From Hyphomonas sp. (lineage in GTDB: Bacteria; Pseudomonadota; Alphaproteobacteria; Caulobacterales; Hyphomonadaceae), in assembly GCA_024743015.1 (NCBI GenBank), contig JANSXJ010000061.1:1-14619 (forward strand): a stretch of 14,619 bases of DNA, written 5' to 3'. Below the pieces are notes generated by a model. The model was not told the origin of the DNA, made no database searches, and saw only the letters and a list, made by a program, of their open reading frames with translations. The translations under genes and the position numbers were made by a program. Positions 1 through 6,885 of the stretch are shown piece by piece (position 1 is the stretch's first letter; each line of letters starts with the position of its first letter).

Positions 1-1052
1 ATCTGGGCCGTGGCCGTTGTCAGGCGCGCAACCACTGTTTCCAAGGCTGCAGTTTCGGAGCTTATTTCAGCTCGAATTCCGCTACGCTGCCAGCGGCGCG
101 TCGGACCGGAAACATGACGCTCATTCCTGATACGGCCGTCCACAAGGTCATTGTGGATGAAGCGACAGGACGAGCGACCGGCGTCGAAACCGTCGATATC
201 GCGTCCGGTGAACGCAAGGTGATGACGGCGCGAGTGGTTTTCCTAAACGCGGGTACCATTCCGTCGACCATGATCCTGCTCAATTCAGCTGATGGCAACG
301 CACCGAACGGTCTTGCCAACAGCTCAGGTCAACTGGGCCGGAACATGATGGATCACCATTCCGGTGCGCGCGGCTCGGCGATCTTGCCGGGCAATCTCGA
401 CAAGCACACATTCGGGCGACGTCCGAACGGGTTCTACATTCCGAGGTTCCGCAACCACACCGAAGAAGCCGAAGGTTTCGTGCGCGGGTTCGGCTACCAG
501 GGCGGCGCGATGCGCGAGCGCTGGTGGACTTCGATGGGCAAAGAGGGGGTCGGAGCCGATTTCAAAGCGTCTGTCAGAACACCAGGACAATGGCGCATCG
601 GTATGGTGGCCTTTGGAGAAGTTCTTCCGAATGAAGCCAACCATGTTCGACTGCATCCCAACAAGACGGACCAATGGGGCTTCCCGGTGCCTGTTCTTGA
701 TGTGCGTTGGGGCGATAATGAACGCAACATGGTCCGCCAGGCGATCCGTGATACGCGGGCAATGCTGGAAGCGGCAGGCGGCATCGACATCCAGACGGAT
801 GATCCGGATACAGCCGAACCGGCACCTCCCGGCATCGGTATCCACGAAATGGGGACGGCCCGCATGGGACGGGATCCGGCCAGCTCTGTTCTGAATGAGT
901 GGAATCAGGCCTGGGATGTTCCAAACCTGTTTGTGACCGATGGGTCCTTCATGGCTTCCGGTGGCTGTCAGAACCCATCTCTAACCTACATGGCCTTCTC
1001 GGCCCGCGCGGCAAATCATGCTGCTGAACTGATGAAAGACGGAACGCTATGA
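1..1052 (+). CDS. GMC family FAD-dependent oxidoreductase, C-terminal part (5' end outside window)
   Basis: About 350 codons are visible, read in frame from base 3. The frame is open to the left edge, so the N-terminal FAD-binding half lies outside the window and the internal ATG at 114 is not the real start. The visible start holds a CX5CX3C cluster (Cys codons at 18, 36 and 48) followed by FGAYFSSNSATLPAA, typical of the gluconate-2-dehydrogenase/glucoside-3-dehydrogenase-like branch of the GMC family. The C-terminal domain has HEMGTARMG (His codon at 843) and, 43 residues later, SGGCQNPSLTYMA (Asn codon at 972). These match the His/Asn catalytic pair of GMC enzymes. Family knowledge: such enzymes oxidise a sugar or alcohol hydroxyl with FAD and pass electrons to cytochromes, usually with a small partner subunit and export. 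Substrate unknown. Its stop overlaps the start of the next gene (ATGA), so the two are probably co-translated. Confidence 0.9.
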   Translation, partial: LGRGRCQARNHCFQGCSFGAYFSSNSATLPAARRTGNMTLIPDTAVHKVIVDEATGRATGVETVDIASGERKVMTARVVFLNAGTIPSTMILLNSADGNAPNGLANSSGQLGRNMMDHHSGARGSAILPGNLDKHTFGRRPNGFYIPRFRNHTEEAEGFVRGFGYQGGAMRERWWTSMGKEGVGADFKASVRTPGQWRIGMVAFGEVLPNEANHVRLHPNKTDQWGFPVPVLDVRWGDNERNMVRQAIRDTRAMLEAAGGIDIQTDDPDTAEPAPPGIGIHEMGTARMGRDPASSVLNEWNQAWDVPNLFVTDGSFMASGGCQNPSLTYMAFSARAANHAAELMKDGTL

Positions 1053-1945
1053 CCCTGAACCGCAGAAACTTCCTGACGGCCTCCAGCGCGCTAATGGCAC
1101 TCGGCGCCTGCAACTCCGGTGGATTGGCTGCAGCACCCTCCAAGAGGCAATTGGATAAGATCGGAATCCAGACTTATACGCTGCGCGACGCGATGAGCGA
1201 GGATTTCGTCGGCACCTTCCAAATGATCAAGGATGTCGGTTACGATTATGTCGAACTGAATGGACGAAACATTCTGGATCGATCGCCATCCGAGCTGCGT
1301 ACCATGCTCGATGATATCGGGTTGCCAGCGCCCATCACGCATCTGGATTATGACAGTCTCGCCAACCGGCCCGAAGAAGTGGCCGCCGTATGTAACGTGC
1401 TTGGATGCGAGTACGCGATCCTGCCATGGGTTGGCGACGATCAGCGCGGTCTCGACAATTACAAAGCTCATGCTGCGATGTTGAATCGCGCCGGCGAAGC
1501 GATGAAGTCAGCGGGTGTAAAAGTCGGGTACCATAACCACCAGTTCGAATTCTTCGATCTTGGCGGCGGCGAAACCGGCATGAATATTCTGCTGACGGAA
1601 ACGGATCCCGAGCTGGTGACATTTGAGCTGGACCTGTTCTGGGCAGCTTTGACGGGAACCGATATTCCGGCGCTGTTCAATGCCCATCCGGGTCGCTTCA
1701 AGATGTGTCATGTCAAAGATCTGTCGGGCGATGCCAGCCCATGGCGTGCGAGCCTCGATTTCCCTGCGATTGTGCAGGCACTGATGGTCAATGTGGGCGA
1801 AGGCGATTTGCCTTTTGAAACCTATTTCGCTGAGAACGATGTCTCCGGCATGGAATATTTCATCGCCGAGCATGACAATCCTCCGCAACCCTATCGCGAC
1901 TCCATTCAGATGAGCTTCGATGCGATGAAAGCGATGCGGTTCTAG
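1049..1945 (+). CDS. Exported sugar phosphate isomerase/epimerase family TIM-barrel protein, predicted Tat lipoprotein
   Basis: 298 residues. The N-terminus carries a twin-arginine motif (NRRNFLTAS, residues 4-12), a short hydrophobic stretch and a lipobox LGAC (residues 18-21). It is therefore predicted to fold in the cytoplasm, leave by the Tat route and be lipid-anchored at Cys21. The rest is an AP-endonuclease-2-like (xylose-isomerase-type) TIM barrel. Visible family motifs are QTYTLRD (41-47), YHNHQFEF (161-168), ELDLFW (193-198), HVKD (221-224) and FIAEHDNP (271-278); the Glu, Asp, His and Glu in the last four are the likely metal ligands. The ATG overlaps the GMC stop codon. Despite the family name, a periplasmic member is unlikely to act on a sugar phosphate. 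Related proteins act as isomerases, epimerases or lyases on keto-sugars, which would suit a product of the neighbouring oxidoreductase. The exact reaction is an inference. Confidence 0.9.
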   Translation: MTLNRRNFLTASSALMALGACNSGGLAAAPSKRQLDKIGIQTYTLRDAMSEDFVGTFQMIKDVGYDYVELNGRNILDRSPSELRTMLDDIGLPAPITHLDYDSLANRPEEVAAVCNVLGCEYAILPWVGDDQRGLDNYKAHAAMLNRAGEAMKSAGVKVGYHNHQFEFFDLGGGETGMNILLTETDPELVTFELDLFWAALTGTDIPALFNAHPGRFKMCHVKDLSGDASPWRASLDFPAIVQALMVNVGEGDLPFETYFAENDVSGMEYFIAEHDNPPQPYRDSIQMSFDAMKAMRF

Positions 1946-1947
1946 TC

Positions 1948-1978
1948 GATCTTCGGATCAGAACACATCAAGATTTTT
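1948..1978 (+). terminator. Small UUCG hairpin and T-rich tract after the isomerase gene (weak terminator candidate)
   Basis: Two bases after the stop codon, GATC-TTCG-GATC (1948-1959) can form a 4-bp stem closed by the extra-stable C(UUCG)G tetraloop. A TTTTT run follows at about 1973-1977, twelve or so bases after the stem. The stem is short and the T run is not adjacent, so this is at most a weak terminator or 3'-end stabiliser between the sugar-oxidation pair and mmsB. Confidence 0.22.
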
Positions 1979-2036
1979 ACAAACCTGCGAGGGTGGCGTA
2001 TTGCCGTTTGCTTTGAGGCTTACGGAGAGGTCCGCC

Positions 2037-2924
2037 ATGAAAATCGGTTTTGTCGGTCTGGGGAATATGGGCGCGGGCATGTGCGCCAATCTGGTGCGTG
2101 CAGGTCATGATGTGCGGGCGTTCGATCTGAACACGGAAGCGGTTCAGGCCGCCGTCTCTGCCGGGGCGTCGGGCGCCGCGGATCTGGCCGAAGTGGCGAA
2201 CGGCGCAGAGGCAATCGTTACAATGCTTCCAGCGGGAAAACATGTCCTCAGCGTTTACTTTGGTGATGAAGGCATCGCCGCGAACGCCGCCAATGGCACT
2301 TTGTTTATTGATTGCTCGACCATCTCCGTCGATGAGGCGCGTGAAGCGGCCAGCAAGGCAACCAGTGGCGGTTTCCTCATGGTCGATGCGCCGGTCTCTG
2401 GTGGGACAGCAGCCGCCGAAGCGGGCTCGCTGACCTTTATGGTTGGCGGCCCTGAAACGGCGTTCGAGCGCGCCAAGCCTGTGCTCGACATCATGGGCGC
2501 GAATGTCTTTCATGCTGGTGGGGCGGGTAACGGGCAAGTCGCGAAAATCGCCAACAATATGCTGCTCGGAATTTCAATGATCGGGACATGCGAAGCGTTC
2601 AATCTTGCCGAGAAGCTTGGCCTCGATGCACAGACATTTTTCGACATTTCGTCCACCGCGTCGGGGCAGTGCTGGTCGATGACAAAATACTGTCCATCGC
2701 CCGGACCGGTGCCAGCCGCCCCTTCCAACAATGACTATCAGCCCGGCTTCGCCGTGGCGATGATGCTGAAGGATTTGCGCCTGGCGCAACAGGCCGCCGG
2801 AAGCATCGATGCGTCGACGCCTCTGGGGGCGCAAGCGGAAGAGATCTATGCGCGTCTGGACGAAGACGGATTCGCCGGGCTCGATTTTTCAGGCGTCATG
2901 CGCAGGGTGCGCGGCGAGATTTGA
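2037..2924 (+). CDS. mmsB: 3-hydroxyisobutyrate dehydrogenase
   Basis: 295 residues, the usual length. It oxidises 3-hydroxyisobutyrate to methylmalonate semialdehyde with NAD(+) in valine catabolism, in the cytoplasm. The N-terminal Rossmann motif GFVGLGNMGAGM is at residues 4-15, the substrate-binding DAPVSGG at 117-123, and the catalytic lysine in GNGQVAKIANNM is Lys170. The C-terminal half contains SSTASGQCWS and NNDYQPGFAVAMMLKD, a pattern specific to HIBADH rather than to tartronate semialdehyde reductase or other beta-hydroxyacid dehydrogenases. I chose the ATG at 2037 because GGAGAGG (2024-2030) lies six bases upstream and the Rossmann fold starts at once; a TTG at 2001 would add 12 unrelated residues. 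No other valine-pathway gene is adjacent, except possibly the partial gene at the right edge. It converges on moeA with only 20 bases between stops. Confidence 0.93.
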   Translation: MKIGFVGLGNMGAGMCANLVRAGHDVRAFDLNTEAVQAAVSAGASGAADLAEVANGAEAIVTMLPAGKHVLSVYFGDEGIAANAANGTLFIDCSTISVDEAREAASKATSGGFLMVDAPVSGGTAAAEAGSLTFMVGGPETAFERAKPVLDIMGANVFHAGGAGNGQVAKIANNMLLGISMIGTCEAFNLAEKLGLDAQTFFDISSTASGQCWSMTKYCPSPGPVPAAPSNNDYQPGFAVAMMLKDLRLAQQAAGSIDASTPLGAQAEEIYARLDEDGFAGLDFSGVMRRVRGEI

Positions 2925-2944
2925 GCCTGCGAATTCTTGGGCCG

Positions 2945-4135
2945 TCAGTCCAGCAAGACACACTCAACCGTATCGCCTACATCGAGAGCGGGGGCGTCTA
3001 TTGGTCGGTGGATCAAGACGTTCGACGTTACGAACGGAGACAAAAGCGAGCTGTCTTGATTACTTGCGGGCATAACGACCCGTTCGCCGCCGTCGGAATG
3101 GTTCAATCGACCGCGCAGGAAAGACTCGCGGCGTCCACTGGCGCTGAGCGGGGCAAGCAAGTTCGCCGGAACAGTCGTGTGCAGGTCTGTCCCTCCCAGC
3201 AGTCTCGCGATCACTGGTTTCAGGAACAGATGCGCGCAGACAAGAGCAGATGCTGGATTGCCCGGGAGGCCAAGCACAAGGCGTCCCGCATTCTTTGACA
3301 TCCAGGTTGGCTTGCCGGGGCGAACGGCAACTTTGGAAAAAATCGGCGAGAAGCCGAGGTCCGAGAAGACCGTCTTCATGTGATCATGGTCGCCAACGGA
3401 CGCGCCACCAACGGGCACGAAGACATCCGCTTCTTCGGAACCTTCAATCCGCGCCTTGATTTCAATCGGATCATCCGGGGCGATCCCGAGATTGATCACG
3501 CTGCCACCCCACGCCTCTATAAGAGCGGTCAGCGAATACTCGTTGGATGCGATGATCTGACCCGGTTCAAGCTCTGTCCCCGGTGGACGAAGCTCGTCGC
3601 CATTCGCCAGCAAGGCGACCCGAGGCGCGCGCCAAACTTCGAGCTCGGCGTGATTTGCGGCGGCGCAGATTGAGAGCTGCCGCGCCGAGAGTTTTGTCCC
3701 TTTGGCGATCAGCTCATCACCGGAGCGAAAATCGATCCCGGCCGCGCGAATGTGCCGGGCTGCGCCTTGCGCATCGCGGATTGTGATCTCGTCTTCCTGG
3801 CGGTCGACATCTTCCTGAATGACGACATGGTCTGCGCCGTCAGGCACGACGGAACCGGTGAACAGGCGAACACACTGTCCGCGGGCGACGCTTCCAGCAT
3901 AAGGGTGGCCCGCCGGCGCTTCACCGATGACATTGAGTTTCGCGCCCAGCGCGCAGTCTTCGAGACGAGCGGCGTATCCGTCCATGGCCGACATGTTTTG
4001 TGGCGGGTGTGTGTGTCGCGCCAGAACGGGGCTGGCGAGCGTTCGTCCGCCACCCGATTGAAGTGGAACTCGCTCAATCTCGTCGAGCGCGGGTAGGGCG
4101 GCGATATGCTGCAACGCCTCTGTTCTTGAAATCAC
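2945..4135 (-). CDS. moeA: Molybdopterin molybdenumtransferase MoeA
   Basis: 396 residues (about 410 in the E. coli protein). It inserts molybdate into adenylylated molybdopterin, the final step of Mo-molybdopterin synthesis, in the cytoplasm. Family motifs in order: MSAMDGYA near residue 50, a PDGADHVV segment near residue 97, PVGGASVGDHD in the central MoaB/Mog-like domain, KVAVRPGKP, and GLPGNPASALV. The GASVGDHD form differs from the E. coli GVSVG form but keeps the glycines and acidic residues. The start is GTG, directly abutting the TAA of the upstream permease gene (TAAGTG), with a strong GGAGG seven bases before it. Translation is therefore very probably coupled to the permease. The C-terminus converges on mmsB. 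Confidence 0.95.
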   Translation of the reverse strand: MISRTEALQHIAALPALDEIERVPLQSGGGRTLASPVLARHTHPPQNMSAMDGYAARLEDCALGAKLNVIGEAPAGHPYAGSVARGQCVRLFTGSVVPDGADHVVIQEDVDRQEDEITIRDAQGAARHIRAAGIDFRSGDELIAKGTKLSARQLSICAAANHAELEVWRAPRVALLANGDELRPPGTELEPGQIIASNEYSLTALIEAWGGSVINLGIAPDDPIEIKARIEGSEEADVFVPVGGASVGDHDHMKTVFSDLGFSPIFSKVAVRPGKPTWMSKNAGRLVLGLPGNPASALVCAHLFLKPVIARLLGGTDLHTTVPANLLAPLSASGRRESFLRGRLNHSDGGERVVMPASNQDSSLLSPFVTSNVLIHRPIDAPALDVGDTVECVLLD

Positions 4136-4906
4136 TTATGAGCCTCCAAACACGCGCATCAGAAGGCGCACGGCAACGATCAGGATGAGCACGGCTGTCA
4201 CGCCTTTGACAAGCCGTTCCGGAAAAAGGCCGAGCATGAATCGGTGTCCGATCCAGCTGCCGATCAAAACGGCAGGGATGAGCGGCCAGAACGGGATCAG
4301 GATCGAGAGATCGCTCGACGCTGCGAGCTGAATCGTCTTTCCGGCAAGCCCTGCGATCGAGTTGGCAGCTATGTAGGCCGTCGCGAGCGCCGCAATTTTT
4401 CGCGGTGAGTTCCAGTTCAGGACATGCAGCACCGGCGCCAGAAAAATGCCGCCGCCAATACCGACCAGACCTGATAAATATCCGATGCCGGCGCCAATCA
4501 AGGGCGCAATCCACCTGGATCGGAGGCTTGGATCTCCATGACCCATAGCCGCTCCTGTCATTGCATTCCAACCAAGATGCGCGCTGGCAAAGAGCAAGGA
4601 CATGCCAAGGAGCAGGATCAGGTTTTCATCATTGATTGGCGTCAATCCGCCGAGAAAAGCCGCGGGAACCGAAAAGACCAGGATCGGCCACACGTCGGAG
4701 TCCTTGTAGAGACCCGCGCGCTGCGCTTTCCAAGTGCCAGTGCTGGTCACCGTCAGGTTACAGGCCAGCGAGACGATCGGCACGAGGCTGATTTGCAAAC
4801 CGGAAAAGACCAGAAGCGCCGTATAGGTCGAACCGCCGCCAAAGCCGACGCTGGAATAAAGGACAGCCGTCACCAAAAATGTGACTACGAGCCACACTGG
4901 GATCAT
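4136..4906 (-). CDS. TauE/SafE (DUF81) family inner-membrane permease
   Basis: 256 residues, strongly hydrophobic, with about seven or eight predicted membrane segments. It shows the two-repeat layout of the family: SSVGFGGGSTYTALLVFSG near residues 18-36 and GLVGIGGGIFLAPVLHVL near the middle, each a glycine-rich motif at the start of a repeat. Known members are proposed to move sulfite, sulfoacetate or other organosulfur anions, but most are uncharacterised, and the sequence alone does not give the substrate. ATG start with AAGGCGA about eight bases upstream on the minus strand. It is the first gene of a two-gene unit with moeA and diverges from moaB-moaC. That position suggests a role tied to molybdenum cofactor or to the sulfur it uses, as inference only. 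Confidence 0.88.
   Translation of the reverse strand: MIPVWLVVTFLVTAVLYSSVGFGGGSTYTALLVFSGLQISLVPIVSLACNLTVTSTGTWKAQRAGLYKDSDVWPILVFSVPAAFLGGLTPINDENLILLLGMSLLFASAHLGWNAMTGAAMGHGDPSLRSRWIAPLIGAGIGYLSGLVGIGGGIFLAPVLHVLNWNSPRKIAALATAYIAANSIAGLAGKTIQLAASSDLSILIPFWPLIPAVLIGSWIGHRFMLGLFPERLVKGVTAVLILIVAVRLLMRVFGGS
4143..4147 (-). promoter_or_regulatory. Ribosome binding site fixing the GTG start of moeA
   Basis: On the minus strand GGAGG lies inside the last codons of the permease gene, seven bases before the GTG of moeA. There is no ATG at a suitable distance, so this site decides for the GTG start and indicates translation by ribosomes finishing the permease. Confidence 0.7.
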
Positions 4907-5015
4907 TTGGGTCGCCTTGTAAGGTTCATGCTGCGCGCCTGACTAAGTGATGGCCATTTTGATCCGGAGACACTAGCAATAGTGGTCTGAAACTAAAGAC
5001 TATCAGGACACAAAC
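4907..5015. promoter_or_regulatory. Divergent control region between the permease-moeA and moaB-moaC units
   Basis: This 109-bp gap must hold promoters for both directions. I could not find convincing -35/-10 pairs by eye. The clearest structure is an inverted repeat at 4971-4984, listed separately. The space is too short, and lacks a recognisable fold, for a full molybdenum-cofactor riboswitch. The moaB start has AGGA at 5005-5008. Confidence 0.45.
4971..4984. repeat. Inverted repeat CACTA-GCAA-TAGTG, possible operator
   Basis: Perfect 5-bp arms around a 4-base centre, 31 bases before the moaB ATG in the divergent region. Position and symmetry suit a dimeric regulator site, but arms this short occur by chance and no matching regulator is encoded in the window. 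Confidence 0.3.
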
Positions 5016-5576
5016 ATGACGAATGCACCAGATCTACCGGCGCCAGCGGGACGTCTGGACCCGGACCTCGACTTTCAATCTTTGAACATCGCTGTGCTGA
5101 CCGTGTCGGACACGCGCACGCTTGAAACCGATACATCCGGGCAGCTATTGGCGGATCGAATCGGGGAGGCCGGGCACTCGCTGATTGGGCGAAGCCTGGT
5201 GCGCGACGATGTCGAAGCGGTTGCGGCGCAGGTCAAATCCTGGATCGAAGACCCCGAGGTCGACGCGATAGTTTCAACCGGTGGGACGGGCCTGACTGGG
5301 CGTGATATCACCTATGAGGCCGTCACGCCGCTGTTCGAGAAACGGATCGAAGGCTTTGACACAGTCTGGCATATGGTCAGCTATCAGAGCGTCGGTCTGT
5401 CGACTTTGCTCTCTCGCGCCTGCGCGGGTGTCGCGAACGGCACGGTGATATTCTGCCTGCCGGGCTCGAACGGCGCGTGCAAGGATGGATGGGACAATAT
5501 CATCCGCTGGCAGCTCGATAGCCGGCACCGTCCCTGCAATCTGGTCGATCTGATGCCGCGGCTGATGGAGGTCTGA
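5016..5576 (+). CDS. moaB: Molybdenum cofactor biosynthesis protein B
   Basis: 186 residues, MoaB/Mog family, slightly longer at the N-terminus than E. coli MoaB (about 170). The family's role is to adenylylate molybdopterin for MoeA, or a related poorly defined step; here no separate mogA is seen. Motifs: LTVSDTR near residue 30, STGGTGLTGRDITYEAV near residues 88-104, and a C-terminal part with LPGSNGACKDGWDNII and RHRPCNLVDLMP, which closely follows the MoaB rather than the MogA pattern. ATG start with AGGA seven bases upstream. It precedes moaC with one base between its stop and the next ATG, so the two form an operon. Confidence 0.93.
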   Translation: MTNAPDLPAPAGRLDPDLDFQSLNIAVLTVSDTRTLETDTSGQLLADRIGEAGHSLIGRSLVRDDVEAVAAQVKSWIEDPEVDAIVSTGGTGLTGRDITYEAVTPLFEKRIEGFDTVWHMVSYQSVGLSTLLSRACAGVANGTVIFCLPGSNGACKDGWDNIIRWQLDSRHRPCNLVDLMPRLMEV

Positions 5577-5577
5577 T

Positions 5578-6060
5578 ATGGCAAAGGGCAATAAGCTGAC
5601 TCATCTGGACGCCGATGGACGCGCGCGCATGGTCGACGTTGGCGACAAGCCAAGCTCTCACCGGACCGCACGCGCAGAAGCAAGACTCATCGCGTCACCA
5701 GAGACGCTCGACATCGTCCGCTCTGGTAGCGCCAAGAAGGGGGACGTCATCACCGTCTCAGAGATTGCTGGCGTGATGGGTGCGAAGAAAACGGCGGATC
5801 TCATTCCGCTTTGTCATCCGCTGCCCTTGAGCAAAATCAATGTGCAGATCGAGATTGAAGAGACATGTCTACGAGTCACCACAGAAACGCGCACTCAGGG
5901 GCAAACGGGCGTGGAGATGGAGGCGCTCACGGCGGCTGGCGTGGCCGCGCTTACCCTCTACGACATGCTCAAGGCCGTCGATAAGTCGATGACCATAGAA
6001 GGGTTGAGATTACTCGAAAAAACCGGTGGCGTCTCCGGCGATTTCAAGCGCGACGATTAG
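5578..6060 (+). CDS. moaC: Cyclic pyranopterin monophosphate synthase MoaC
   Basis: 160 residues, the normal family length. With MoaA it converts GTP to cyclic pyranopterin monophosphate, the first committed step of molybdenum cofactor synthesis; MoaC closes the rings. Motifs: MVDVGDK (residues 17-23), HRTARAEA, KGDVITVSEIAGVMGAKKT, LIPLCHPLPLSKI, TGVEMEALTAAGVAALTLYDM, and KAVDKSMTIEG with the active-site Asp and Lys. The C-terminal GGVSGDF is also typical. A GGAGG just before the moaB stop (about 5566-5570) serves as its ribosome binding site. moaA is not in the window. Confidence 0.95.
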   Translation: MAKGNKLTHLDADGRARMVDVGDKPSSHRTARAEARLIASPETLDIVRSGSAKKGDVITVSEIAGVMGAKKTADLIPLCHPLPLSKINVQIEIEETCLRVTTETRTQGQTGVEMEALTAAGVAALTLYDMLKAVDKSMTIEGLRLLEKTGGVSGDFKRDD

Positions 6061-6063
6061 CGG

Positions 6064-6076
6064 GTCACGCCGTGAC
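6064..6076. repeat. Palindrome GTCACGCCGTGAC between moaC and thiG
   Basis: A 13-base perfect palindrome around a central C, starting four bases after the moaC stop. As RNA it would fold as a 5-bp stem with a 3-base loop and has no following T run, so it is not a normal terminator. It could be a protein site or a processing hairpin between moaC and thiG, or chance. Confidence 0.25.
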
Positions 6077-6111
6077 TTGCCCAACTGAATGCGCCGGAGT
6101 AAGCGAGCGAC

Positions 6112-6885
6112 ATGACTGATACGCCTTTAACCGTCGCAGGACGGACATTCACTTCGCGCCTTATCATTGGCACTGGAAAATACGCTTCCTACGCCCAGAA
6201 TGCCGAAGCCGCGAGGGCGGCCGGGGCGGAGATGGTGACGGTCGCGCTGCGCCGCGTGAACCTGTCCAATCCCGACGAGGACCGGTTGCAGGATCACGTC
6301 TCGCCGAGCGAGTTTACCTACCTTCCCAACACTGCCGGCTGCTTCACCGCTGACGAAGCTGTGCGCACGCTGCGATTGGCGCGCGAAGCGGGGGGATGGG
6401 ACCTGGTAAAACTGGAAGTCCTGTCCGACCAGAAGACGCTCTACCCAGATATGGAAGAAACCCTCAAAGCAGCGAAAGATCTAATCAGTGATGGATTTGA
6501 GGTCATGGTCTATTGCTCCGACGACCCGGTCTATGCGCGGAAGCTCGAAGACATAGGTTGCGCCGCGATTATGCCACTGGGAAGCTTGATTGGATCAGGC
6601 CTCGGTATTCAGAACCCACTCAATATTCGCCTCATCGTCGAACAGTCTCGGGTGCCGGTCATCGTCGATGCGGGCGTCGGCACGGCCTCAGATGCCGCCC
6701 AGGCGATGGAGCTTGGATGTGATGGAGTGTTGATGAATACCGCCATCGCAGAAGCCAAGGATCCGATCCGAATGGCGACGGCGATGAAGCATGCTGTGAT
6801 TGCTGGGCGAGAGGCTTACCTCGCAGGACGGATGGGCCGCAAACGATATGCTGACCCTTCGTCTCCGTTGGCTGGTTTGATCTAG
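6112..6885 (+). CDS. thiG: Thiazole synthase ThiG
   Basis: 257 residues, the normal length, and not fused to ThiS. It makes the thiazole phosphate of thiamin from 1-deoxyxylulose 5-phosphate, dehydroglycine and ThiS thiocarboxylate, in the cytoplasm. Visible motifs: [12 protein letters not shown] near the N-terminus, LPNTAGC (71-77), DLVKLEVL with the Schiff-base lysine at residue 100, [15 protein letters not shown], and [20 protein letters not shown] followed by LMNTAIA for phosphate binding. ATG start with a modest GGAG 12 bases upstream. It lies 51 bases after moaC in the same direction, so co-transcription is likely. Its TAG shares the sequence CTAG with the stop of the opposing dsb gene. 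No thiS, thiE or thiF is adjacent. Confidence 0.96.
   Translation: MTDTPLTVAGRTFTSRLIIGTGKYASYAQNAEAARAAGAEMVTVALRRVNLSNPDEDRLQDHVSPSEFTYLPNTAGCFTADEAVRTLRLAREAGGWDLVKLEVLSDQKTLYPDMEETLKAAKDLISDGFEVMVYCSDDPVYARKLEDIGCAAIMPLGSLIGSGLGIQNPLNIRLIVEQSRVPVIVDAGVGTASDAAQAMELGCDGVLMNTAIAEAKDPIRMATAMKHAVIAGREAYLAGRMGRKRYADPSSPLAGLI

Noticed and set aside
324..845. Open frame of about 170 codons on the minus strand opposite the GMC gene
   Set aside because: Antisense to conserved GMC catalytic segments; no protein-like motifs.
2001..2036. TTG at 2001 as an upstream start for mmsB
   Set aside because: The added residues are unrelated to the family, and GGAGAGG is correctly spaced only for the ATG at 2037.
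4074..4571. Minus-strand frame of about 165 codons overlapping the permease and the start of moeA
   Set aside because: Out of frame with two well-supported genes on the same strand; product is Arg/Cys/Pro-rich and not protein-like.
4907..5015. Molybdenum cofactor riboswitch before moaB
   Set aside because: The region is short and I could not build the multi-stem fold from it; only small inverted repeats are visible.
6060..6112. Hidden thiS (about 65 codons ending in Gly-Gly) next to thiG or thiO
   Set aside because: The gaps beside thiG (51 bases) and after thiO (63 bases) are too small, and no frame ends in a suitable Gly-Gly stop.
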